DNA of 6,357 nucleotides from CAJGCS01 sp045589955 (GCA_045589955.1 JAZNQD010000023.1:1-6357); one strand, 5' to 3'. Positions 1 through 5,728 are shown, counted from the stretch's first letter. Notes: generated by a model from the letters alone, not told the origin. Numbers and translations: made by a program.

Positions 1-72
1 TGTACTCCCCCTGATGTTCAACCAACCATAATACTATACTTAATATTTTAATATTAAAGAAATTTTTCGTAT
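1..72 (-). other. Left-edge intergenic region with possible leader of an off-window leftward gene
   Basis: This AT-rich stretch follows the stop codon of the Mre11-like gene. Read on the minus strand it begins with a BRE-like CGAAAAA (about 71-65), has a TTTAATATTA tract that could act as a weak TATA element, and ends close to the edge with a purine-rich GGGGGAG (about 5-11), which looks like a Shine-Dalgarno element for a gene starting just outside the window. The only ATG here (27-29) opens a three-codon frame. An inverted repeat TAATATT-TT-AATATTA lies at 41-56. The promoter reading is weak because the TATA match and its spacing from the BRE are poor. No U-tract terminator is seen. Confidence 0.3.
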
Positions 73-1368
73 TCAAATTTCCACCTCCAAATTTTCAAAG
101 TAAGAATAAATTTCAAGCACTTCTTCAGGGACTTTAAAATCAGACTCCCAATCATCTGGAACTTTAAAATGCTTTTCATAAAACTCGTTACCAACATTGA
201 TTAACTCTTCTTTAGAATCACGAGTATTATATAAAGCCTCAAATAACTGAGCCTCATCTTCATCATCAAATTTATTAGCACCAGTCCATCTTACAGCCAC
301 ACTTGGTGTTGGAACCTCATCTGCTGTAATAACAAGACTAGTGTCATCATCATCAATAATACGATTAATCTTTGATTTATCAATTAATATGTTATGTAAA
401 TTATTATGTAAACCTATTGAATCAAATAATTCATCTGGTATATTATATTTATAATTTACAACTGGTTCAACTTCATAAGTATCAATTTTATCTTGAAGTT
501 CATTGAAGTAATTTTCAATATCTTCATTTGTATATAAATCAATCGTTCCTGTAAGGAAAGGTCTAATAGATTCTACTGGATAAAATTCTATATTTGAAGT
601 ATTTGTATCTACAACGTAAATACCTTTACCGTTTTTAGATTCATCAAATGCTTCTGCACTATTTAATCTTTCAATACTGCCAGGTTGTATGAATACAGTA
701 TCTTTATCAACCACTTGATCAGTACGGTTATGTATATGACCACATATTATTACATTATACGGTTCATAATTTATATCATTAATAGATAAGTTTGCACCTG
801 TGAAGCCACAATATTCAGTAAATGCCTCATGCACAACCAATATATTAAAATCACTAAACTCATCTATATCAGCCGCCAACTTTTTCTGCACTTCAACAAA
901 CTCCTCAACATGAGTCTCACCACGATAAGTAATTCCATCTATATGAACACTCGGATTATTCTTATCTTTTAAAAACAACCCAGCTTCAGCAGAAGACGGT
1001 AAATTCTTTATAGGAGAATCGATAAAAGACTTACCACCATCCTCTAATAAATAATAATTATCACGAGCCTCAGCAACTAAATTATCGGCAGGAAAATGGT
1101 CATCCCTTAAAATCATTGTATGATTACCTTTAATCGCAACAATATTATCACATTCCAACCTCTCAATACTTTTATTATAGCGAGAAATAGACTCAGGTGA
1201 AGGATTAGGACCATCAAATATATCACCAGCCACGATAACCATATCGCAATCAAGTTTATTTAATCCATCGACAATCCTATCAAACTGATTATAGAAGTCG
1301 ATTTCACGACTCCTCAAACCATACTGCCTATTACCAAGATGTAAATCACTAATTACACCTATTTTCAT
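73..1368 (-). CDS. Mre11/SbcD-like DNA double-strand break nuclease (calcineurin-like metallophosphoesterase)
   Basis: A 431-aa protein with the metallophosphoesterase signature in the order found in Mre11 and SbcD. DLH at residues 8-10 supplies D8 and H10; GDIFD at 48-52 supplies the bridging D49; GNH at 81-83 supplies N82 and H83; VVHEAF places H180; GHIH at 210-213 supplies H211 and H213. PGSIERL at 229-235 matches the conserved Mre11 segment after the last metal motif. The family uses two Mn ions for nuclease action at DNA ends and normally works with the Rad50/SbcC ATPase. The GNHD form common in the family is GNHT here. The C-terminal ~200 residues, where capping and Rad50-binding regions usually lie, are acidic and not recognisable by eye. 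The ATG is preceded by AGGGGTGAT with a 3-nt spacer. It is the last gene of a leftward run; no Rad50 gene is in the window. The family call is firm; the in vivo role is inferred. Confidence 0.9.
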   Translation of the reverse strand: MKIGVISDLHLGNRQYGLRSREIDFYNQFDRIVDGLNKLDCDMVIVAGDIFDGPNPSPESISRYNKSIERLECDNIVAIKGNHTMILRDDHFPADNLVAEARDNYYLLEDGGKSFIDSPIKNLPSSAEAGLFLKDKNNPSVHIDGITYRGETHVEEFVEVQKKLAADIDEFSDFNILVVHEAFTEYCGFTGANLSINDINYEPYNVIICGHIHNRTDQVVDKDTVFIQPGSIERLNSAEAFDESKNGKGIYVVDTNTSNIEFYPVESIRPFLTGTIDLYTNEDIENYFNELQDKIDTYEVEPVVNYKYNIPDELFDSIGLHNNLHNILIDKSKINRIIDDDDTSLVITADEVPTPSVAVRWTGANKFDDEDEAQLFEALYNTRDSKEELINVGNEFYEKHFKVPDDWESDFKVPEEVLEIYSYFENLEVEI

Positions 1369-1392
1369 ATAATCACCCCTTTAATTATTAAT

Positions 1393-1770
1393 TTATTTTT
1401 CAGTATAAATATATCTATAATTTTCATCCAACACATTGGATAATATCTCTTGAGTCGCCTCAATTTCATAGAAATACTTTTCATCATAAGATTTATTATC
1501 ATCAAATACTGACTTCGGTAAAAGAGCTTCAGCTATTTCAACATCAGCCCCAGTACCCCTATTAGCATCAACAAGGAAACATAAAAGCTTTAACTTATCT
1601 AATATTTTAAATTCAACCTCATAGAATGCCTTTGGATCGCCTCCCTTAATAACATTATCAGAGAAAAATTGTTTAATAAAAGATGAATTTGTCCAAGACA
1701 ATGCTAAATCCCAGCTTCCATGATTTTCATCTTCTACATTTAATCTATATAGAAACATATTAGGTTTCAT
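1393..1770 (-). CDS. Unrecognised 125-aa protein
   Basis: I do not recognise this protein. It is soluble-looking, with no signal peptide or membrane segment, several aromatic-rich stretches (SWDLALSW near residue 19, YFYEIEA near residue 99) and a glycine-containing segment DANRGTGAD around residues 68-76. The last is not a Walker A motif, since the lysine and serine/threonine are missing. The start is well supported: a full GGAGGTGAT sits 5 nt before the ATG. The gene begins inside the last codons of the upstream 61-aa gene (11-bp overlap), so translation is probably coupled. The Mre11-like gene starts 24 nt after its stop, which suggests the two are co-expressed, but nothing in the sequence shows a shared function. 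Confidence 0.8.
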   Translation of the reverse strand: MKPNMFLYRLNVEDENHGSWDLALSWTNSSFIKQFFSDNVIKGGDPKAFYEVEFKILDKLKLLCFLVDANRGTGADVEIAEALLPKSVFDDNKSYDEKYFYEIEATQEILSNVLDENYRYIYTEK

Positions 1771-1945
1771 AATTAATCACCTCCGTATTTAATAAATCCA
1801 TTATTTTTTTAGCTATAATACGACTCCATGCTTTATTTCCAGCATCAATCTTAACAATATTTCTTCCCTCATGCCTATCACGAATACGTATAAATCCTTC
1901 AGATTCTTCAATCATAATATATCTTTTTATATATTCTACACTCAT
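1760..1945 (-). CDS. Unrecognised small basic 61-aa protein
   Basis: A short, rather basic protein without a recognised domain. The N-terminal half alternates hydrophobic and charged residues as in beta strands (GFIRIRDRHEGRNIVKI), and the C-terminal half (AWSRIIAKKIMDLLN) should form an amphipathic helix. This strand-then-helix layout would suit a small nucleic-acid-binding or accessory protein, but that is only a shape argument. The ATG is preceded by GAGGTGTGAT with a 5-nt spacer. That element lies in the last codons of the upstream 174-aa gene, whose TGA is part of it. Its 3' end overlaps the downstream 125-aa gene by 11 bp. Tight coupling on both sides, good SD and protein-like composition support a real gene despite the length. 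Confidence 0.72.
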   Translation of the reverse strand: MSVEYIKRYIMIEESEGFIRIRDRHEGRNIVKIDAGNKAWSRIIAKKIMDLLNTEVINYET

Positions 1946-1951
1946 TCAAAA

Positions 1952-2476
1952 TCACACCTCATTATTTTTAATTACATCAATTCCATCAAATGGTGGTATA
2001 AATAAAATATAAGGTCTTTGCTTATTTAATTCAAAAGTAAAATCTGAATCAAATACTTTTTCTAAATCATTCAATGCTTTTAAATCCATTGAAGGTTTAT
2101 CAATAAATACTTTAACATATTTATCAGACACTACATATTCTAAAGATGGACACTTACAAACATGCTCTCCAAGCTCACCAATTAAATCGAAGAAATCTTT
2201 AAATAATGAATCTTCTGGTATTTGATCTAATGAAATAGCTGTAGTATCTATAGTTAATTTAACCACACCATCGAAAGCCGTCATATATAATATGTTTGGT
2301 TCTACTAATGAATCTTCTAATAATTCAAGAAGTACATATGAATATAAGACTGAAGCGTCTTTAAATTCAAAATTGATTCTTGATTGCTTAATAGATAATT
2401 CAATAATATCAACGGATAATTTATTATTTACAGTTTTAAAATCTTCAAAGACTTTTTCTATAGGAATTTTAAACAT
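1952..2476 (-). CDS. Unrecognised 174-aa acidic protein
   Basis: I do not recognise a family. The protein is acidic, with predicted alternating strands and helices and no membrane segment or signal peptide. A CKC pair sits near residue 107, after HV, but no second cysteine pair is present, so a zinc finger is unlikely. The C-terminus ends in a hydrophobic stretch, PYILFIPPFDGIDVI. The ATG follows the TAA of the ribbon-helix-helix gene without a gap (TAAATG), and the SD-like AGAGGTATGA lies inside the end of that upstream gene, which points to translational coupling. The reading frame runs uninterrupted to a TGA that forms part of the next gene's SD. Its fixed place next to the regulator could mean a partner role, but that is speculation. 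Confidence 0.8.
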   Translation of the reverse strand: MFKIPIEKVFEDFKTVNNKLSVDIIELSIKQSRINFEFKDASVLYSYVLLELLEDSLVEPNILYMTAFDGVVKLTIDTTAISLDQIPEDSLFKDFFDLIGELGEHVCKCPSLEYVVSDKYVKVFIDKPSMDLKALNDLEKVFDSDFTFELNKQRPYILFIPPFDGIDVIKNNEV

Positions 2477-2776
2477 TTAATCATACCTCTTGATTACGTT
2501 ATTAACTGTTTGGACCCAGAAGTCTCTTATTTTTACTTCTTTATCCCTACAGAATAATCTTATATCATCTTTACTTTCTTGTGGAATATTAATTAATAAT
2601 CCTGTACGAGTTTCCTTAGGTTCTCTTTTGGTTTCTTCAACATCTGAATCCCAGCCAATGATTTCAGCGGCTTCAAATAATACAAGGTCACGCATTGTTT
2701 TTTCTTGTTCCGCTGCAATGACTTTTAATTTCTTTTTATCTTCTTTACTTAATTCTAAATTTTCTTTGATCATCAT
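2477..2776 (-). CDS. Tandem ribbon-helix-helix-like DNA-binding protein, probable transcription regulator
   Basis: A 99-aa protein with two copies of a strand-helix-turn-helix pattern typical of MetJ/Arc/CopG ribbon-helix-helix proteins. Copy 1 runs about residues 6-40 (NLELS strand, KEDKKKLKVIAAEQ helix, EKTMRDLV onward second helix). Copy 2 runs about 61-95 (LINIP strand, SKDDIRLFCRDK helix, KIRDFWVQTVNNVI second helix). They align without gaps at an offset of 55 residues, sharing E12/E67, K14/K69, E25/E80, R29/R84, D30/D85 and I40/I95 plus the hydrophobic pattern. An acidic/basic linker (about 43-58) joins them. RHH proteins bind DNA as dimers through paired strands; here one chain could supply both halves. 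It is the first gene after the promoter at 2847-2863, whose start region carries a palindrome, consistent with autoregulation. The start chosen is the ATG at 2774-2776; the GTG at 2785 lies inside the SD AGAGGTGAT. The ATG at 2773 is also possible. Confidence 0.75.
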   Translation of the reverse strand: MMIKENLELSKEDKKKLKVIAAEQEKTMRDLVLFEAAEIIGWDSDVEETKREPKETRTGLLINIPQESKDDIRLFCRDKEVKIRDFWVQTVNNVIKRYD

Positions 2777-2780
2777 GTTA

Positions 2781-2789
2781 ATCACCTCT
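2781..2789 (-). promoter_or_regulatory. Ribosome binding site deciding the start of the RHH gene
   Basis: On the minus strand this reads AGAGGTGAT, 4 nt before the ATG at 2776. A longer frame would begin at the GTG in this element, but that would leave it without an SD of its own; the ATG with the usual 4-nt spacing is preferred. Confidence 0.75.
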
Positions 2790-2808
2790 ATTTTTTTAAA
2801 ATTTTTTT

Positions 2809-2826
2809 TAGAGGATTTCTCCTCTA
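2809..2826 (-). promoter_or_regulatory. GAAA-tetraloop hairpin in the leader of the RHH transcript
   Basis: On the minus strand the RNA would fold as UAGAGGA (2826-2820), GAAA loop, UCCUCUA (2815-2809): a perfect 7-bp stem with a GNRA tetraloop. It is followed by an A-run and not a U-run, so it is not an intrinsic terminator for leftward transcripts. Counting about 24 nt from the TATA box at 2849-2856 places the transcript start near 2825, so the hairpin may form at the very 5' end of the mRNA. It also buries a GAGGAG sequence that resembles an SD. A role in mRNA stability or translation is inferred. Confidence 0.5.
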
Positions 2827-2839
2827 CATATATATATGT
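2826..2839. repeat. Perfect 14-bp palindrome at the predicted transcription start, candidate operator
   Basis: ACATATATATATGT reads the same on both strands. It lies just downstream of the TATA box of the RHH gene promoter and overlaps the predicted start site, where a bound repressor would block RNA polymerase. The AT alternation means it could arise by chance in DNA this AT-rich, although the AC/GT ends strengthen the symmetry. It is not found beside the sister promoter at 5685-5701. Confidence 0.4.
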
Positions 2840-2846
2840 TGTAACT

Positions 2847-2863
2847 TATATATAAATGTTTCG
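2847..2863 (-). promoter_or_regulatory. Archaeal BRE/TATA promoter of the RHH-to-Mre11 gene run
   Basis: The minus strand reads CGAAACATTTATATATA: a BRE-like CGAAAC directly followed by a TTTATATA box (2856-2849). It matches the promoter at 5685-5701 over all 17 bases. It begins 2 nt after the helicase stop codon, leaves a leader of about 50 nt before the RHH start, and would drive the five downstream leftward genes. Since no terminator separates it from the helicase gene, read-through from the upstream unit would also reach these genes. Confidence 0.75.
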
Positions 2864-2865
2864 AT

Positions 2866-4698
2866 TTATTCAGCATATCTCACAGCACCACAGGATAACA
2901 TATAATCCACAGCAGGTTTAACCATAGTAAATGAACCACCTGGAAGCTGTTTATAAGCTCTACGAAGTTTATTCATTGTATTATATCCCTCTTTAATATC
3001 ATTAAATATAATAGTCTGGTTTTCACGGTTAATCCCTCTTGATCTTAGTTTAGAAATATCTACAGGCTCTAATTCAGTATCGTAATTATAATCAACAACA
3101 CCCTCAAGGAAATAATCCGTTACTAAAGTTGCAGGACCTAAATAACGATTAATATCACTATCTAAAAGATAAGTAACACTATAATCATCAGTAGCACGAT
3201 TAGTACGACCATACATTTGAGACAAATTCAAAGCCACCATACGATTACACCAGCCATAATCAACAACATTTTCACGACGGTCTGCATCCATTCTCGCTCT
3301 CACTTGTGCATCACCAAGATAAGGATAGGGCATTTTACAAATCACTTGCCAACGAGCCTCACCATAAGGGAAATCAACACCTTCAAATGAATATGGACTT
3401 ACAAATATATATGGCTCATCATCATCATATGATTTAAACTCTTCAAGCTTTTCATTTCGATTTTCCGCACTATGAAATATAAAACGATCATTATCATGCA
3501 AGGTTTGATAAAGCCTATAATTAATATTATAACTATGAGAATGTATAAGCCCTTTTTCCTCATCATGTTTTTCAGCTAATTCCACAATTTTAGAAACCAA
3601 TAATGGAAAGTTTTCATCAATGTTTCTTCGAGACATACTTCCGACGAATTCTCTATATATTGGTCTGCGATTTTTTGGAACTATTGAAGGCACCTCGATG
3701 TATTTAAAATCTTCGAGTCCTAATTCGTGACAATATATGTCTGGTTTTAATATACTACCAGACATAAGTAATTTAAAGTTAACCTTACCAAACACAATAT
3801 CAGTATAATCTTGAATCTCAATAGGTTTAAAAGTAACATGCCTAACCCTTCTTTGAAGATGTTTAGACCTTTTACTAAAACTATTAAAAACCCAATTATC
3901 AGAATCAGACTCCAAAGATTCAGCACAAGCCTCCAAAGACTCAAAACGTTTCAAATAATGCTCTCGTCTTTTAATATCCTCAGTCTTTCTAGCTAATACT
4001 TTATAACCATAAGCAAAATCCTTCAAATCATCAACCCAATCCTCAACATTATCATGATTAGGTAAAGACTTACCCAAATCCCTATAAATACCAGCATCAG
4101 TTACTTCAACCTCTAAAGCTGACATTAAAGTTTGTTCGAGACTATGTGCCTCATCGAAGACACCAAAATCACGGTGATTAAAGTGTCCCACAAACATACT
4201 ATCCGTTATAGCATAAGGATAATTCAATATTGAAATTGGACTATCAATTGCATTAACTTTTTGCTTCCAGTATTCACAATTTTGATTAACAGGTGCATCA
4301 GATGTATCTTTCAAATAAATATCACTTTTCTCAATCAAAACACCAACAGGACACTTATACTTTTCAGATTGTTTACACCTTCCAACATCACAAGTATCAC
4401 CCTCCGACATCAGGCAGTTGAAATTAGAACGACCCATAGCCGTTGTTAGATCATCAAAGTCATTTAGATATTGGTCTTGGAGATAGGTAGTTTTGGTATA
4501 GATATAGCTAGTCATACCTTTATCGATTAATGCTTTACAAATACAATATGCAACTAATGATTTACCAAAACCTGTAGGAGCATTTAATATAATGGTTTCA
4601 ATGCCATCATCTAGGGCTTCAATTGTTTCTTTTATTGCCCTTTCTTGATGAGGACGAAAAGAAGCCCCATCGAAAGGTATGTATTTTTGTAGATCCAT
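2866..4698 (-). CDS. XPD/DinG-family superfamily 2 helicase with probable Fe-S cluster
   Basis: A 610-aa helicase (numbering from the ATG). FRPHQ near residue 14 precedes Walker A APTGFGKS (about 40-47); YTKTTYLQDQY (about 67-77) is motif Ia. Cysteines 95, 103, 108, 116 and 141 lie between motifs Ia and II, where XPD, Rad3 and DinG hold a 4Fe-4S cluster, with GRSNFNC and CEYW in the usual flanking style. DEAH is at 182-185, an MSGSIL motif III-like segment at about 312-317, GVDFP in the motif V region, and QMYGRTNRATDDY (from about 494) is motif VI. Relatives unwind DNA 5' to 3' from single-stranded regions using ATP; Fe-S is required in those tested. It has five candidate cysteines, one more than the four needed. 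A TTG at 4707 extends the frame by three codons but lies inside the SD GGAGTTGAT, so the ATG is preferred. It follows the 140-aa gene closely. Third-position base use changes abruptly inside the gene. Confidence 0.9.
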   Translation of the reverse strand: MDLQKYIPFDGASFRPHQERAIKETIEALDDGIETIILNAPTGFGKSLVAYCICKALIDKGMTSYIYTKTTYLQDQYLNDFDDLTTAMGRSNFNCLMSEGDTCDVGRCKQSEKYKCPVGVLIEKSDIYLKDTSDAPVNQNCEYWKQKVNAIDSPISILNYPYAITDSMFVGHFNHRDFGVFDEAHSLEQTLMSALEVEVTDAGIYRDLGKSLPNHDNVEDWVDDLKDFAYGYKVLARKTEDIKRREHYLKRFESLEACAESLESDSDNWVFNSFSKRSKHLQRRVRHVTFKPIEIQDYTDIVFGKVNFKLLMSGSILKPDIYCHELGLEDFKYIEVPSIVPKNRRPIYREFVGSMSRRNIDENFPLLVSKIVELAEKHDEEKGLIHSHSYNINYRLYQTLHDNDRFIFHSAENRNEKLEEFKSYDDDEPYIFVSPYSFEGVDFPYGEARWQVICKMPYPYLGDAQVRARMDADRRENVVDYGWCNRMVALNLSQMYGRTNRATDDYSVTYLLDSDINRYLGPATLVTDYFLEGVVDYNYDTELEPVDISKLRSRGINRENQTIIFNDIKEGYNTMNKLRRAYKQLPGGSFTMVKPAVDYMLSCGAVRYAE

Positions 4699-4702
4699 AT
4701 AT

Positions 4703-4711
4703 ATCAACTCC
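4703..4711 (-). promoter_or_regulatory. Ribosome binding site deciding the helicase start
   Basis: The minus strand reads GGAGTTGAT, one mismatch from GGAGGTGAT, and is followed by a 4-nt spacer and the ATG at 4698. The mismatch creates a TTG within the element that could be mistaken for a start codon. The TAA of the upstream 140-aa gene immediately precedes it, suggesting coupled translation. Confidence 0.75.
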
Positions 4712-5134
4712 TTAATCTATAAACATTTCTTCAAGGTTCTCATCACCATTTAACATATAACAAACTAAAGCGGCTAAATTATAATCCTTCAAGCCAAGAT
4801 CTCCAGGTAGATACCCTATAAGTACATCTGTATCTTCATCAGAAGCATAAAGTTTGATATAACCAGAGTCATTAGTTGAGCTCCAAAATTCAATACCCTC
4901 TTTCTTTTCAAAAGCTTTAGGCTGAACCCCATTATTAAAAAATACTTCTAATTGATCCAATAATTCAAAAGCATCTATTTCGGTCAAAAATCCTTCAACA
5001 GCTTCTAATACTAATCTTTTATGATAATTCTTATGGGAATCACAAATAAATAATACCCCACCTAATCTTTTTTTAAATCTGATAATAGCATGAATATGGT
5101 GTCCAGGCACCTCAAATTGTTTCATCTCTTTCAT
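4712..5134 (-). CDS. Unrecognised 140-aa protein
   Basis: No family recognised. The N-terminus carries a histidine cluster, PGHHIHA (H12, H13, H15), and a second set, CDSHKNYHKR (C31, H34, H38), which could bind a metal, though the spacing matches no motif I know. The middle is helical and the C-terminus acidic (GDENLEEMFID). No membrane segments or signal peptide. The ATG at 5132-5134 follows AGAGGTGAT with a 4-nt spacer; the frame can be extended to a GTG at 5143, but that GTG belongs to the SD and is rejected. It lies between the HExxH protein and the helicase in one closely spaced leftward unit, so it is probably expressed with both. A helicase accessory role is possible but unsupported. 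Confidence 0.8.
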   Translation of the reverse strand: MKEMKQFEVPGHHIHAIIRFKKRLGGVLFICDSHKNYHKRLVLEAVEGFLTEIDAFELLDQLEVFFNNGVQPKAFEKKEGIEFWSSTNDSGYIKLYASDEDTDVLIGYLPGDLGLKDYNLAALVCYMLNGDENLEEMFID

Positions 5135-5138
5135 AAAA

Positions 5139-5147
5139 ATCACCTCT
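5139..5147 (-). promoter_or_regulatory. Ribosome binding site deciding the start of the 140-aa gene
   Basis: AGAGGTGAT on the minus strand, 4 nt before the ATG at 5134. It is identical to the site before the RHH gene, and again contains a GTG that would give a false three-codon extension. Confidence 0.75.
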
Positions 5148-5157
5148 CTTTTTATTA

Positions 5158-5637
5158 TTATTCTACTTCGTCTTCGATATTCAATACTTCAATGTCTAAT
5201 GTTTTAAATTCTAATTGTATATAAACACCTGTTATATCTTCAACAAACCATCTAAGAAAATTTATTGCCTCTTTAGAATCATTATTAAAAATACCTAATA
5301 AACCTTTAACTAAATCATGAGCATAGATTTCAGAAACAAAATCTTCTTTCGGATAACCATCCAAAATATCCTCCCACCTTTCAACGAAATTATCTTCCTC
5401 TAATAACTCATCTAAAGGCTTAATATGAGTATCATCAAATATTTTAACAATAGCTTTACGTGTATTAGAATCATCCTCTAGCATATGTATTAGTTCGTGA
5501 AGAATAACATCTCCTCTAGGTTCTCTCACAAATATTTCACCATCCATTGGATAAACTACTCCATTTATATCATCTTCAAGTTCCATCGCCTTAAAGAACC
5601 CTTCTTCTATGATTATTTTTATTTTCTTAAAAATCAT
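5158..5637 (-). CDS. Small HExxH metallopeptidase-like protein (zincin)
   Basis: A 159-aa protein with VILHELIHMLED: the HExxH zinc motif is H47-E48-L49-I50-H51 within a predicted helix, with hydrophobic residues before it as in true zincins. A downstream helix, DFVSEIYAHD, offers E103 as a gluzincin-type third ligand (about 52 residues after H51), with H107 or D108 as alternatives. The short N-terminal part (GVVYPMDGEIFVREPRGD) could supply the active-site edge strand. There is no signal peptide, so it should act in the cytoplasm. Small intracellular zincins of this kind occur in mobile elements, for example ImmA/IrrE-type repressor proteases, but no HTH partner of that type is seen here. 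First gene after the promoter at 5685-5701; the ATG follows GAGGTGAT with a 5-nt spacer. The motif is clear; peptidase activity and target are inferred. Confidence 0.75.
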   Translation of the reverse strand: MIFKKIKIIIEEGFFKAMELEDDINGVVYPMDGEIFVREPRGDVILHELIHMLEDDSNTRKAIVKIFDDTHIKPLDELLEEDNFVERWEDILDGYPKEDFVSEIYAHDLVKGLLGIFNNDSKEAINFLRWFVEDITGVYIQLEFKTLDIEVLNIEDEVE

Positions 5638-5684
5638 ATGTAATCACCTCAGTTTTATTTGTTAATATTATATCTGTTGCTCCC

Positions 5685-5701
5685 TATATATAAATGTTTC
5701 G
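5685..5701 (-). promoter_or_regulatory. Archaeal BRE/TATA promoter of the zincin-to-helicase unit
   Basis: The minus strand reads CGAAACATTTATATATA, identical to the promoter at 2847-2863. BRE-like CGAAAC is followed by TTTATATA (5694-5687), placing the start site near 5663 and giving a leader of about 25 nt before the zincin start. A TATAAT-like string occurs at about 5666-5671, but no matching -35 box stands at the right distance, which favours the archaeal reading. Confidence 0.75.
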
Positions 5702-5718
5702 TTCAACAATAATAAATA

Positions 5719-5728
5719 TTTATAAATA
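5719..5728 (+). promoter_or_regulatory. TATA box of the rightward genes
   Basis: TTTATAAATA, part of a 12-bp palindrome (5717-5728), lies on the plus strand about 60 nt before the 43-aa gene. Transcription would start near 5750. The BRE region upstream (AATAAATA) is weak compared with CGAAAC of the leftward promoter, and the region is AT-rich, so the call is moderate. The palindrome means TBP could sit in either orientation. Confidence 0.5.

Noticed and set aside
1568..1592. Walker A-like GTG stretch in the 125-aa protein (DANRGTGAD)
   Set aside because: It lacks the invariant lysine and the following serine or threonine, so there is no support for nucleotide binding.
2791..2826. Intrinsic terminator from the hairpin and the neighbouring T7-A4-T8 tract
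   Set aside because: On the minus strand the hairpin is followed by A residues; on the plus strand the T tracts precede the hairpin. Neither gives stem then U-run.
2490..2855. 121-codon plus-strand frame opposite the RHH gene
   Set aside because: No SD or promoter; it lies antisense to a well-supported gene and its promoter, and the translation is low-complexity with many serines.
3747..4449. Short frames on both strands inside the helicase gene (3747-3944, 3811-3996, 4261-4449)
   Set aside because: All lie within the helicase coding region in other frames without their own signals; the helicase motifs are continuous across them.
5660..5701. Bacterial sigma-70 promoter using the TATAAT-like string before the zincin gene
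   Set aside because: No acceptable -35 box lies about 17 nt upstream, whereas the BRE/TATA element is repeated exactly before another gene run.
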